NCBI GenBank assembly: GCA_035555975.1
Contig: DATMFV010000128.1
Coordinates: 81,031-145,030 of the forward strand
DNA from: DATMFV01 sp035555975
GTDB taxonomy: Bacteria; Verrucomicrobiota; Verrucomicrobiia; Chthoniobacterales; Chthoniobacteraceae
Direction of reading: 5' to 3'
DNA length: 64,000 bases
In this document: positions 51,943 to 60,466 of the stretch, one piece after another
Layout: the number at the start of each line of letters is the position of its first letter
How positions within the stretch are numbered: position 1 is the stretch's first letter
Notes under the pieces: generated by a model
Database searches by the model: none
The model's input: only the letters and a program-made list of their open reading frames with translations
What the model was told of the DNA's origin: nothing
Position numbers and translations under genes: made by a program

Positions 51943-52344
51943 ATGAAAACTCCCATCCTCAAAACCAAGGGGTTCACCGCTCCGGTCATTCCCTTTGCCC
52001 CCGTCGTTGTTGCTGAAGGCAAATTCGCCTTTGTCTCGGGCCAGGCTCCGATCGAACCGGGTCTCGATGAAATCAAGCCGACCCGGGGCTCGCTGGCGCA
52101 GCAGTTCAACCTCACGATGAAAAATGTCCAGCTTCACCTCGAAGCGGCCGGTTCTTCGGTGGAGAACATTGTCCATATCCGCATCTTCCTGAGTGCGAAC
52201 GATCAGCAGAACTGGGCTCTGATGACCGAAGAATTCAAGAAGTGGTTCCCTGATCCCGCCAAGTGGCCCGCACGCACCACGATCGGGTGCCAACTGGCCG
52301 GGGGGATGGATATCGAAATCGACTGCATCGCGCTGGTTCCTTAG
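51943..52344 (+). CDS. RidA family (YjgF/UK114) protein
   Basis: A 133-residue RidA-type protein: APVVVAEGKFAFVSGQAPIE, LTMKNVQLHLEAAGSSVENI, VHIRIFLSANDQQNW, PARTTIGCQLAGGMDIEIDC. The conserved Arg in PARTTI that holds the imine carboxylate is present. Members deaminate reactive enamines or imines. Its link with the preceding aldolase-type gene suggests removal of a reactive sugar-acid intermediate. The start at 51943 gives the family length; an earlier in-frame ATG inside the aldolase gene is rejected. Confidence 0.88.
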   Translation: MKTPILKTKGFTAPVIPFAPVVVAEGKFAFVSGQAPIEPGLDEIKPTRGSLAQQFNLTMKNVQLHLEAAGSSVENIVHIRIFLSANDQQNWALMTEEFKKWFPDPAKWPARTTIGCQLAGGMDIEIDCIALVP

Positions 52345-52370
52345 CGGTTTTCCCCGGTAGCTGCCAAGCC

Positions 52371-54782
52371 ATGAACGACCCCGACGCCATCAAGTGGAAT
52401 GCCGACTGGATCTGGCTAAGTCGTTACGACGGCGAGACCTCGTGCGCGCTCCTTGCCAGAAAGGTTTTCGAGCTTTCGACGCTTCCGGGCGGGGCGATCC
52501 TCCGGATTTCGGCCGGGCAGATCTACCGCCTTTATCTTAATGGCGTCCTGCTTGGCCGGGGGCCGGATCGCGCCGACCCGAGGTTTCCTTTTTTTGATAC
52601 CTACGAAGTCGCGCCCCATCTCAGCAAGGGCCGCAACATCATCGTGGCGCTGGTCTATCATTGCCAGGCGGCGGGGCGAAGCTGGTCCATCTACGACGGG
52701 CCGGGCGGCCTGACGGTCGATTTACAGGTTGATGGGAAGCGGGTCCGGACCGGGGCGGACTGGAAAATGACCCGCGCCGCCGCGTGGCAGCCGACGCAGG
52801 AGCGGCCCACCCGGTTTCGCGGTCCGTTGCAGCGGGTCGATCTCGGGGAGTTTGCCCAGGTCGAAGCCGCGCTGGCCCCGGAGTACGACGACGCGGCGTG
52901 GTCCCCTGCGGAGGTCCGCGCCAACGGCCCCGGCATCCTCTTTGCCCCAGGGACGCCGCGTCTGGTTCCGGTCGAGCGGCGGCCGGTGCATAGCGGCAGC
53001 ATCCGGCCGGGGATGGGGGCGTTTGAAGGGGCGGACCCGCGCCGGGGCACCTTTTTCTTCCCGCTGGAGACGGTGGTCCATCCCACGCGGGAGGGAAGCT
53101 GGCTCGTTTACGATTTCGGGAAGACCATGGGCGGCTTTCCCATTCTGGAACTCGACTCGGCAGCGCGCGGCGAGGTCCATCTTTATGCGGGCGAGAGCCT
53201 CAACTGGTTGCTCGAAGAGTCGCTCATCCTCCCGGGAGGGGGGTGCCAGCGGTATGAATCGCTTGACTGGCGGGGGGCGCGCTACGTGGCGCTTCACTTC
53301 CGGAACCTCGGCGGCCCCGTGACGATCCGGCGCGTGGCGTTTCGCGAGATGGTCTACCCGTTTAAGGAGCGGGGCGATTTTGACTGTTCCCACCCGGCCT
53401 TCGGCAAACTCTGGCGCATCTGCCGCGAAACGGCCTGGACCGCCTGCAAGGACCACCCGCTGGATTGCGGGCGGGAACAGGCGCTCTGGCTGGCCGACCT
53501 GACAATGCACGGCAGCGCGCTTGCGGCCTGCTTTGGCGACACGCGCCCGATGGAAAAGGCGGTCAGACAGGCGCTCCGCACCCAGCGGGAGGATGGCGTC
53601 ATCCCGATTCCCGGCCCTTCGGGTCTTGGTTACGGCGGGGATGAAGAACGGCTGCCGTGGTCCGGGCAGGCGCTGCATGTCAGCCTGATCCTTTGGCGCA
53701 TTTATAGCTACACCGGCAGGCGGGAACTCCCCGTATGGGCGCTTCCGCGGCTGGAGAAACTTTACCGTTTTTTCGCCCGGTACGAGGATGGACGCGGCCT
53801 GCTCCGTACCGATGTCGACGGGCTTCCGGCGCTTCAGCCTTTTGGCGGCTGGAACCCGATGCAGAAGACGGGAACCGCAGCGGGCTTTCACTTCGAGTAC
53901 CTTCTTTCCTTGCAGGCGGCGGCCCGGCTCGCCGGGGCGTGCGGCGAGTCCGCTCTGGCCCGGCTCTGGTCGGACCGGGCGGAGCGAGGCCGGGCGGCGG
54001 CCATGGCCGCGTTCTGGGACGCCGGGCGGTGTCTCTTTGTGGATGGCGAGGCGAGCGAAGGGGAGCCGTCGCGCGCCGTCTCCATCACTCCGAACGCCCT
54101 TGCGGCGCTGGCCGGGGCGGTGGAGCCTGCATTGCGCGGCGCGTGGGCGGATCGGCTCCGACGGGATATCGCGGTGTTGCCGCCGGTTTCCCCGCTCGAC
54201 GCCTCGCTGTTGCTGGAGGCGTTTGCGGAGCTTGATCTCGACCTTCATTTTCGCGACCTGCTGGAGTCGTACTTCGAGGGGATCGTGCGCGCGGGCGAAC
54301 CGACCATGCCCGAGTTCTGGTCCGCCGGGGTCAACGGAGCCCGGTATTGGGGGGATTTCTCCCGCTGCCACGCCTACGGGGTGGCTCCGGCGTGGCTTCT
54401 CCCGGGGTATCTCCTGGGTGCGCGGCCCCTTTCGCCGGGGTGGGGGGAGGCTGCCATCGAACCGCGGCATCTCGGCCTGGAAAGCGCTTCGGGTCGCGTT
54501 CCGACGCCGCAGGGGGACCTCGGCATCACCTGGCGGCGGGAGGCGCTTTCGTGGGAATTGCAGGTCGAGCTTCCGCCCGGCATGACGGCGGCGGTGGCTC
54601 TGCCGAAACTTGGCTGGGGCGACCAGCGCCTCTGGCACAACGGGCAATTGGCATCTGAAGCCAGGGGTTGGGCGGCTTTTTCGGCGCATCTCCATCGCAC
54701 CGCCGACGGTCTCGAGGCTGAAAAGCTGACGATCAGGCTGGAGACCCCGGGGCGGCACCTGATCCGGACGGAAGCTTTTTAG
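52371..54782 (+). CDS. GH78-type alpha-L-rhamnosidase, cytoplasmic
   Basis: An 803-residue enzyme without a signal peptide. The N-terminal Bac_rhamnosid_N-like sandwich has SAGQIYRLYLNGVLLGRGPD then ADPRFPFFDTY. A concanavalin-like domain contains WLVYDFGKTMGGF. The (alpha/alpha)6 catalytic barrel has CKDHPLDCGREQALWLADL, near residue 365, where GH78 enzymes carry the acid-containing DCPxRxE-type motif. A C-terminal beta sandwich follows. The variant motif (CGREQALWLAD) suggests a divergent branch. It likely trims rhamnose from oligosaccharides after import. Confidence 0.82.
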   Translation: MNDPDAIKWNADWIWLSRYDGETSCALLARKVFELSTLPGGAILRISAGQIYRLYLNGVLLGRGPDRADPRFPFFDTYEVAPHLSKGRNIIVALVYHCQAAGRSWSIYDGPGGLTVDLQVDGKRVRTGADWKMTRAAAWQPTQERPTRFRGPLQRVDLGEFAQVEAALAPEYDDAAWSPAEVRANGPGILFAPGTPRLVPVERRPVHSGSIRPGMGAFEGADPRRGTFFFPLETVVHPTREGSWLVYDFGKTMGGFPILELDSAARGEVHLYAGESLNWLLEESLILPGGGCQRYESLDWRGARYVALHFRNLGGPVTIRRVAFREMVYPFKERGDFDCSHPAFGKLWRICRETAWTACKDHPLDCGREQALWLADLTMHGSALAACFGDTRPMEKAVRQALRTQREDGVIPIPGPSGLGYGGDEERLPWSGQALHVSLILWRIYSYTGRRELPVWALPRLEKLYRFFARYEDGRGLLRTDVDGLPALQPFGGWNPMQKTGTAAGFHFEYLLSLQAAARLAGACGESALARLWSDRAERGRAAAMAAFWDAGRCLFVDGEASEGEPSRAVSITPNALAALAGAVEPALRGAWADRLRRDIAVLPPVSPLDASLLLEAFAELDLDLHFRDLLESYFEGIVRAGEPTMPEFWSAGVNGARYWGDFSRCHAYGVAPAWLLPGYLLGARPLSPGWGEAAIEPRHLGLESASGRVPTPQGDLGITWRREALSWELQVELPPGMTAAVALPKLGWGDQRLWHNGQLASEARGWAAFSAHLHRTADGLEAEKLTIRLETPGRHLIRTEAF

Positions 54783-54784
54783 TC

Positions 54785-56998
54785 GTGATTAAACTTGATG
54801 ATATCGTTTTTTCGAAAGGCGCATTGCCCGAGGGGTGGACGGAAAGCAAACGGGACTGGTCGTTTGAGGAGGGGGCGATCCGCGTGGGCAAGGCAGCGCA
54901 TTTCCACCTGCCATTGCCCGGCGACGGATGGGAGAGGGTGCGGGTGGAAGTCGAGGTGGAATCGGATGCCGGGGCGATCGTTGGTTGCGGGGAAGGGGCG
55001 CTTTCGGTCTGGGTTGACCTGAAGTCGGGCATTTCCCGCGTGGCCGTTTACGAGATGGCGGAGGTGGCGCGGCAGCCGTTGACGCTCCCGCCGGGGGGCC
55101 GCCGCTGCCGTATTGCGTTTGAGTTGGACGAGGCGCACGTGCGGGGCTTTGTCGAGGGCGTGGAGGCCGTCGCCGCGCCCCATCCGGGGCCGTCTCAGCC
55201 CTTTCGCTGGGTTGAACTGCAACTCTGGGGCGGGTGCCTTTTGCACCGGGTTCGCCTTCTGGGCGAGCGCCCGGCACCAGGCGTGCCGTGCGGCGTGAAA
55301 AAGGAGGATGGGTTTTACCTGGAGGTTTGCGTCGATTTTATCGACGACCTGCGGGCGGGGCCGTGGACGGCGGAAACCTTCGACCAACTCTTCCGGGAGT
55401 TTGAGAGCTGGGGGGTGAAGCGTTGCCACTGGATCTGTTATGGCGGGAGCCGGGATGGCTGGTGGTATGGCGCGCGGGGCGTTGCGGGTCACCATGCCCG
55501 GCTCACCTTTGAAAACGTGGGCGACATCTTTGCGCAGGCTGTCCGGTCCGCCCATCGGTACGGGATCGAGATTTACGCCCTTCTCAAACCGTTTGACATG
55601 GGCTTCTGGCCGACTCACGGCGAAGGAACCGCCGAAGCGGCTGCGGAGGGAAAGCTTCGGTACAACGGAGGGTGGATCTACTGGATCGCCGATTTCGCCG
55701 CCCGCAACCGGCAGTGGATCACGGCGCGGAAACCGGCGCTCGCAGGTGAATCGACCGTGGGGTTGATTCAGCGGATTGATCTCGTCAAGGAGGACGAAAA
55801 GGAGGCTTCCTTTCACGTCGGGGAGGTGCGCCTTTATGTCAGCGACGACAATGTGGGCTACCGTCTGTACGACGGGCCGATGGTGCGCGAAGAGGTGGTC
55901 GAGGAATATCCCGTCTGGGAGCACACCGCATCAGGGGGAAGGCCGACAGGCCGTCTGCGGAAGGCGAGCGTCCTGCGAATGCACGGTCTTGCCATTGCGA
56001 GCCGCTATATTGCCCTTGGTGTTGACGGGGCGGACGGTTCGTTTGCCAACGATCTTCTCAATCTCGTGCATCTGTTCGGGGAAAAGGGTGAGGAACGAAG
56101 GTTGACCTACGGCTTGAAGGCGCGGGTTCCCGGATCGTCGGCAACCGAACGGCCTGATTTTCGCTCCGCCGGGGTGGAGTTCGATGTCTGGCCCGGCACG
56201 GCGAGCGCGATTTTTCCCGGGTTTGACGGGATTCGGGCGCGGTGGGCGCTCGACTCCCGCGAACGGTTCCTGGCCGTGGCGCGGGGGAAGGAGACCGGTC
56301 CGGTCGCGGTTTTTTCCCCGGCCTTTCCGGAGGTAAGAGCGTGGTGGCTCGGGTGGCTCAAAGAGAGTCTGGATGCCGGGGCGGATGGGATTGAACTGCG
56401 GGTTCGCAATCATCACGGCCCGCTGACATGGGGCGAGTTCGGGTTTGAAAAGCCGGTTCGCGATGAGTTTTTGAGACGGCACGGGGTCGACCTCTGGGAA
56501 ACCGACGATTTTGACAAGGAGGCGTGGCGTCGCCTGCGGGGGGAGGGGTACACGCAGTTCCTGCGGGAGGCGAGGGCGCTGGCGCTCTCCTACGGCAAGC
56601 CGATGGGTCTTCACCTCAGCCCCACGCTGAACATGGAGCCGGACCAGGGGGCCGCCATGGAGATTCACTGGGACTGGCGCGCCTGGCTGCTGGAAGGGCT
56701 GGCCGATAGCGTGACGATGAAGGAAATCTGGCCCGGCACCCGCTTTGCGCAAGAGATCCTTTCCCTCACCCGCCCCCGTGGCATCGCAACCATCTTTGCT
56801 CCCTACGCCAATCTTCTCTGGCGGCGTCCCGGAGGGGAGGAGGTGGTCGAAAACTGGATTCACCGGGCGAGAAACCATGGCTACGATGGCTTCCAGTATT
56901 ACGAAGGAGCCAGCGTGACCACCCGGACTCCGTGCGATGGGTTGAAGATGCTCCAGCCGGGGCTCCGGACGCTGTTTCAGCGCGAGTTTTCCGGATAG
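54785..56998 (+). CDS. Predicted TIM-barrel glycoside hydrolase-like protein with N-terminal sandwich
   Basis: A 737-residue protein with no signal peptide, starting 2 bp after the rhamnosidase gene. Residues 1-170 are jelly-roll-like (HFHLPLPGDGWERVRVEVEV, FRWVELQLWGGCLLHRVRLL). About 180-720 show barrel-like strands with acidic/aromatic ends (YLEVCVDFIDDLRAGPWTAE, GIEIYALLKPFDMGFWPTHG, GADGIELRVRNHHGPLTWGE, GYDGFQYYEGASVTTRTP). The pattern recalls the GHL10/DUF-type family of uncharacterised hydrolases. No substrate or catalytic pair can be assigned. It closes locus 3. Confidence 0.6.
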   Translation: MIKLDDIVFSKGALPEGWTESKRDWSFEEGAIRVGKAAHFHLPLPGDGWERVRVEVEVESDAGAIVGCGEGALSVWVDLKSGISRVAVYEMAEVARQPLTLPPGGRRCRIAFELDEAHVRGFVEGVEAVAAPHPGPSQPFRWVELQLWGGCLLHRVRLLGERPAPGVPCGVKKEDGFYLEVCVDFIDDLRAGPWTAETFDQLFREFESWGVKRCHWICYGGSRDGWWYGARGVAGHHARLTFENVGDIFAQAVRSAHRYGIEIYALLKPFDMGFWPTHGEGTAEAAAEGKLRYNGGWIYWIADFAARNRQWITARKPALAGESTVGLIQRIDLVKEDEKEASFHVGEVRLYVSDDNVGYRLYDGPMVREEVVEEYPVWEHTASGGRPTGRLRKASVLRMHGLAIASRYIALGVDGADGSFANDLLNLVHLFGEKGEERRLTYGLKARVPGSSATERPDFRSAGVEFDVWPGTASAIFPGFDGIRARWALDSRERFLAVARGKETGPVAVFSPAFPEVRAWWLGWLKESLDAGADGIELRVRNHHGPLTWGEFGFEKPVRDEFLRRHGVDLWETDDFDKEAWRRLRGEGYTQFLREARALALSYGKPMGLHLSPTLNMEPDQGAAMEIHWDWRAWLLEGLADSVTMKEIWPGTRFAQEILSLTRPRGIATIFAPYANLLWRRPGGEEVVENWIHRARNHGYDGFQYYEGASVTTRTPCDGLKMLQPGLRTLFQREFSG

Positions 56999-57039
56999 TC
57001 TCCCGGCGGGACCTGATCAGGTGTAAAAGGGTTCCTTTC

Positions 57040-57159
57040 GTGAAGCTGGTCGAGTGGAGCGACGAGGATGCCTGTTTCGTGGGCCGGTGCCCCGAACTCT
57101 TCGGAGGCGGCTGCCATGGCGAAGACGAGGTGAAGGCGTCGGCACGTAGAGCACTTTAA
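57040..57159 (+). pseudogene. Truncated HicB-like antitoxin remnant
   Basis: A GTG-started 39-residue frame, KLVEWSDEDACFVGRCPELF then GGGCHGEDE, that matches the N-terminal beta strands of HicB-like antitoxins (W..ED..F..RCPEL..G.HG). It ends in an early stop with no DNA-binding domain and no HicA toxin next to it. The frame is open further upstream but overlaps the preceding gene. Probably a relic. Confidence 0.4.
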
Positions 57160-57234
57160 CTGACTCCGCCCGGACTTCTTTGCGGCAAATAAGACAAGTT
57201 AAAATGCTCCAAGGCCCGCCCCGGGTGAATCTCC

Positions 57235-59130
57235 TTACGGGGCCTCTTCTTTGCGCGAGCGCGTAAACAGGCTGAGCAATGAAACCAGGAAGGCTCCAAA
57301 GACCAGAGGTAACAGGTAGCCGGGAGCGGCCGTTGCGCTTCCCCCTGCGGCGGGTGCGGCCTCGGCCGTCTGCCCTTCGGGCTGTTTGACGATCACGGTT
57401 CCGTGCATGTACGGGTGCGGGTGGCAGGTGTATTCGTAAGTCCCTTCCTTTTCGAATTTGTAGGAGCCGCTTTCACCGTGTGCCAGCAGGGGCGTGGCAA
57501 AGAATTCGTCGCCGCCGTCGTTGCCCGCGGCGTTGTGAATACCCGCAAATTCCCCGGCCAGGTAGGTGAAGGTATCCTCATTAACCCAGGTGACCGTGGT
57601 ACCAGGTTCGACCTCGATGATCTTCGGCCAGTAGGAGTTGCCGATGATTTTTACCTCCACGTCCTTCGTTCCCGGGGTGTAACGGACCGGTTTGTCAAAC
57701 GATGTCGGTTTGAAGGGGGAGATCGTACGAACCGCCTTCTTCTCGATTTCGGCGAACTCTTCCGGAGAGAGATCCGGGGACTCAGGCGTCACCACCGCCG
57801 GGCGCTCCACATCTTTCTCGGCGACGAGCAGGCCGATCGCGCCGCGCGAGGCGGAGCCGACGGCGTGGGTCAGCAGGGTGTAGGCCCCTTCGTCAGGCGG
57901 GATGCGGAAATCAATCACCCACGAGTCGGTCGGGCCCGCGAGGACGCTTTGTCCCCCGGGGAAGGTCATCGCCGGGTTTCCCTGCCAGTAGGCAAAGTCC
58001 CACGCGATGCCGACGATGTGCAGGGTCGAGATCAGGTTGGGTCCGATATTGAGGAAGTAGACCCGCACGTAGTCGCCCGGGCGGACCTTGATCGGGTCTT
58101 CGACATAACGGAAGAGTTTTCCGTTGAAGGTGGTGTAAAGCGGCTTCCCTTCGACGGAGTCCTTGCCGTTGGCGTAAAACTCGTGCTGGATGAGGTAAAT
58201 CTCAACGTCGGGCTTCTTGCCCATCGCTTTCTCCATCTCGTACTTGTCGCGCTTGGGCTTGACGACCATCATGCCGTACTGACCGAAAAGGACGTGCATC
58301 GGGATGGCGTGCCCGCCCGGGGCGCAGTGATACATGTAGACACCGGGCTGCGTGCAGCGGAAGACCACCCGCCCGCTCTGGCCGGGATTGATCTTGCCGA
58401 GGTATTTGGAAGTCTGCGTGTAGGCGGAGTGGATCGACGCGCCATGCGGCACGGTTCCCTTGTTTTCCACGATCACCTCGACGATATCCCCCTCCTCAAC
58501 GACGATCAGCGGGCCGGGAACCTTTCCGTTGGTGAGGAAGCCGTCGTAGACGACCCCGTTGCCGATATAGGTCTTGCCTTCCGACAGGGTGAGGGTGAAC
58601 GACTTGTCCGGCTTGGTATCCTGGGGAACGTAGGAAGTCGCGGGGAAGGGAAGGCTGTAATCGCGCTGGATGATTTCAATCGACGGATCGTCCTTCCAGG
58701 CTTCGGGGACGGTATCGTACGGCTTTCCATAGCTGCCGCCAAAGCGCGCCAGCCCGCTCACGAGACCGGCGGTCGGAGAGACGGGGACGGCCGGTGCAGC
58801 GGGTGCGGCGGTCTCCGCAGCGGAGGTTTGAGGAGTCTCCGCCGGGGCTGCCGGTGTGTCGGCAGAGGTGGCGACCACTGTATCGTTGCGTACCAACTGC
58901 GGCTGAAAGGCTTCGGAGCCGAGACCGCTCCCCCTTAACAGGTCTCCCTGGTTGCTGACGGCCTTGTGAAAGTCGCGGGCGAGGAGGCTGTTGGCCCGTT
59001 CGTTCTCAAGTTGTTTGCCAAAAGCGATGTTACAGGAGTCACACGCCATCAGGTTGCCGGCGGCCAGGGCGATGCCCATCACAACGCCCAGGGCGACACG
59101 TGGGAGGGTGAACGTCTTTTTCATCATCAT
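57235..59130 (-). CDS. AniA/NirK-like copper protein with fused amicyanin-like domain
   Basis: A 631-residue exported protein. It has a signal peptide, then CDSCN (30-34), a Pro/Ala linker (about 85-125), two cupredoxin domains (about 170-440), a third cupredoxin (about 490-583) and a C-terminal membrane helix (605-620). Type 1 ligands by eye are His229, Cys269 and His279, with Gln284 where AniA/NirK has axial Met. Type 2 ligands are His234, His268 and His422. Catalytic His is His371 (LHIVGIAWD). The residue at the catalytic Asp98 position is Ser232 (PHGASIH for PHNVDFH). The third domain has C569-X2-H572-X2-M575 (CHPHPYM), as in amicyanin, and His532. It begins 1 bp after the membrane-partner gene. 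Nitrite reduction is uncertain. Confidence 0.82.
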   Translation of the reverse strand: MMMKKTFTLPRVALGVVMGIALAAGNLMACDSCNIAFGKQLENERANSLLARDFHKAVSNQGDLLRGSGLGSEAFQPQLVRNDTVVATSADTPAAPAETPQTSAAETAAPAAPAVPVSPTAGLVSGLARFGGSYGKPYDTVPEAWKDDPSIEIIQRDYSLPFPATSYVPQDTKPDKSFTLTLSEGKTYIGNGVVYDGFLTNGKVPGPLIVVEEGDIVEVIVENKGTVPHGASIHSAYTQTSKYLGKINPGQSGRVVFRCTQPGVYMYHCAPGGHAIPMHVLFGQYGMMVVKPKRDKYEMEKAMGKKPDVEIYLIQHEFYANGKDSVEGKPLYTTFNGKLFRYVEDPIKVRPGDYVRVYFLNIGPNLISTLHIVGIAWDFAYWQGNPAMTFPGGQSVLAGPTDSWVIDFRIPPDEGAYTLLTHAVGSASRGAIGLLVAEKDVERPAVVTPESPDLSPEEFAEIEKKAVRTISPFKPTSFDKPVRYTPGTKDVEVKIIGNSYWPKIIEVEPGTTVTWVNEDTFTYLAGEFAGIHNAAGNDGGDEFFATPLLAHGESGSYKFEKEGTYEYTCHPHPYMHGTVIVKQPEGQTAEAAPAAGGSATAAPGYLLPLVFGAFLVSLLSLFTRSRKEEAP

Positions 59131-59131
59131 G

Positions 59132-60466
59132 TTACGGTTTTTTAAGATTCTGTGAAGGGGTGGCGTCGTCGTGGAGATCCTCCGGGACCACTCCGAAAAT
59201 AAAGCGTAGCAGGGCGGGGGAGATCGCCGTCAAAAACCAGATAAAGCCGACCAGGAGCAGCGCCGCGGCAATCCGGATGCTGTCGGGTTGCTGCCAGATC
59301 TGCCCGATCAGGAGATAGATCCATGCCATCAGCAGGGAGAAGTAGACCGGCCCCCCGGCGGATTCACGCCGGAGCGCGGAGATCGGCGGTACATGGGTCC
59401 GCTCCTTCCACGGTTCGTAACGGAGATACCAGACCAGGCGGGGAGCAAGATGTTGCCCGGCGCCGAACGCCGCAAAGGCGAACGGCCCGAGAAGTGCGAG
59501 CGATATGTAGGTGCGCATCCATTGACGCAGGGCGTCTGCACCGCCGTCACCGATGCTCGGGAACGTCACCAGGGCGCCCACCGTGATGATGACCAGCAGC
59601 ACCACTCCGGTGATGTGGGAGAGCACGCCCCAGGTCAGCCGGACGTGCGTGGCCCAGAGCGCCCGCACGATGGCCACGGCAAACGCGGCCACGCCGAACG
59701 CGATCACGATGCCTGCGCCGAACATCGCGCCGTGCATGCCGCTCAGGGCCATTGAGAAAAAGATCAGCAGGCCGCCGTTGAGCCCGATCAACCCGGCCCA
59801 CGCCGCTTTTTCTCCCGCCTTGGAATGGTGATGATCGCCCAGCAGTTCGGGCGCGACGCGCAGGGAAACGCCGAGCAGCATCTGGCTCAGAAAGCCGAAC
59901 AGCGCAAAGTGGGCATGAAGGGTGGTCGCCACCTCCAGCGGGATCGGCGGTTTCTCCATCGAACGCAGTCGCAACAGGAAGAGCGCGACGCCGCCGGTGA
60001 TCGTCAGCCAGAAAAGGGCCGACTGAAGCGCCATGTGGGACGGTGTCCAGAGCGAACGCCGCGAACCGGTGCGGAGGAGATTGTAGACCAGCATCACCAG
60101 CCCGATGAAAATCAACCAGGCTCCGATCGCGGTGGAAAGCGCGTGGGTCAGCAACAATCCGCCCGATAAAAAGACAAGCCCCACGAGATGACAGAAGAAG
60201 TGGACCAGCGGAAGCCGGGTGTTCCACAAGGCGCTCCCGGAGAGCTTTGGACCGATCAGATAAGCCCCGGCGAACAGCAGCGACCCGATCCATCCCAGGG
60301 TTGCCATATGAGTCAACGCGCGGGTCACCCCATGCGTTTCGCTCCCTGCGAGAACGTCCGGGCGTATCAGCAGGGCTGCACAGGCGAGGCCGAAAGCAAA
60401 CAAACCTGTTGCCGTAAAACCCATCGCCGCCAGCGCCGTATGCGGGGAAGTCTGCCCTTTGCTCAT
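59132..60466 (-). CDS. Multi-pass membrane protein, heme-copper oxidase subunit I-like
   Basis: A 444-residue inner-membrane protein with about 12 hydrophobic helices. Histidines placed in helices (LTHMATLGWIGSLLFAGAYL, LPLVHFFCHLVGLVFL, TTLHAHFALFGFLSQMLLGV, LSGMHGAMFGAGIVIAFG) recall CcoN/NorB-type subunits, though it is not clearly a full oxidase. It is the first gene of a two-gene unit with the copper protein, separated by 1 bp. It may pass electrons from quinol to that protein. ATG 60466 is preferred over 60505 because it begins MSKGQTSPHT just before helix 1. Confidence 0.65.
   Translation of the reverse strand: MSKGQTSPHTALAAMGFTATGLFAFGLACAALLIRPDVLAGSETHGVTRALTHMATLGWIGSLLFAGAYLIGPKLSGSALWNTRLPLVHFFCHLVGLVFLSGGLLLTHALSTAIGAWLIFIGLVMLVYNLLRTGSRRSLWTPSHMALQSALFWLTITGGVALFLLRLRSMEKPPIPLEVATTLHAHFALFGFLSQMLLGVSLRVAPELLGDHHHSKAGEKAAWAGLIGLNGGLLIFFSMALSGMHGAMFGAGIVIAFGVAAFAVAIVRALWATHVRLTWGVLSHITGVVLLVIITVGALVTFPSIGDGGADALRQWMRTYISLALLGPFAFAAFGAGQHLAPRLVWYLRYEPWKERTHVPPISALRRESAGGPVYFSLLMAWIYLLIGQIWQQPDSIRIAAALLLVGFIWFLTAISPALLRFIFGVVPEDLHDDATPSQNLKKP

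Noticed and set aside
52722..54758. 678-codon frame antisense to the rhamnosidase gene
   Set aside because: Arg/Pro-rich composition without domains; the GH78 frame explains the region.
57235..59130. Loss of the catalytic histidine in the NirK-like protein
   Set aside because: On closer comparison with AniA-type sequences the catalytic His aligns with His371 and is kept; only the Asp and axial Met positions differ.
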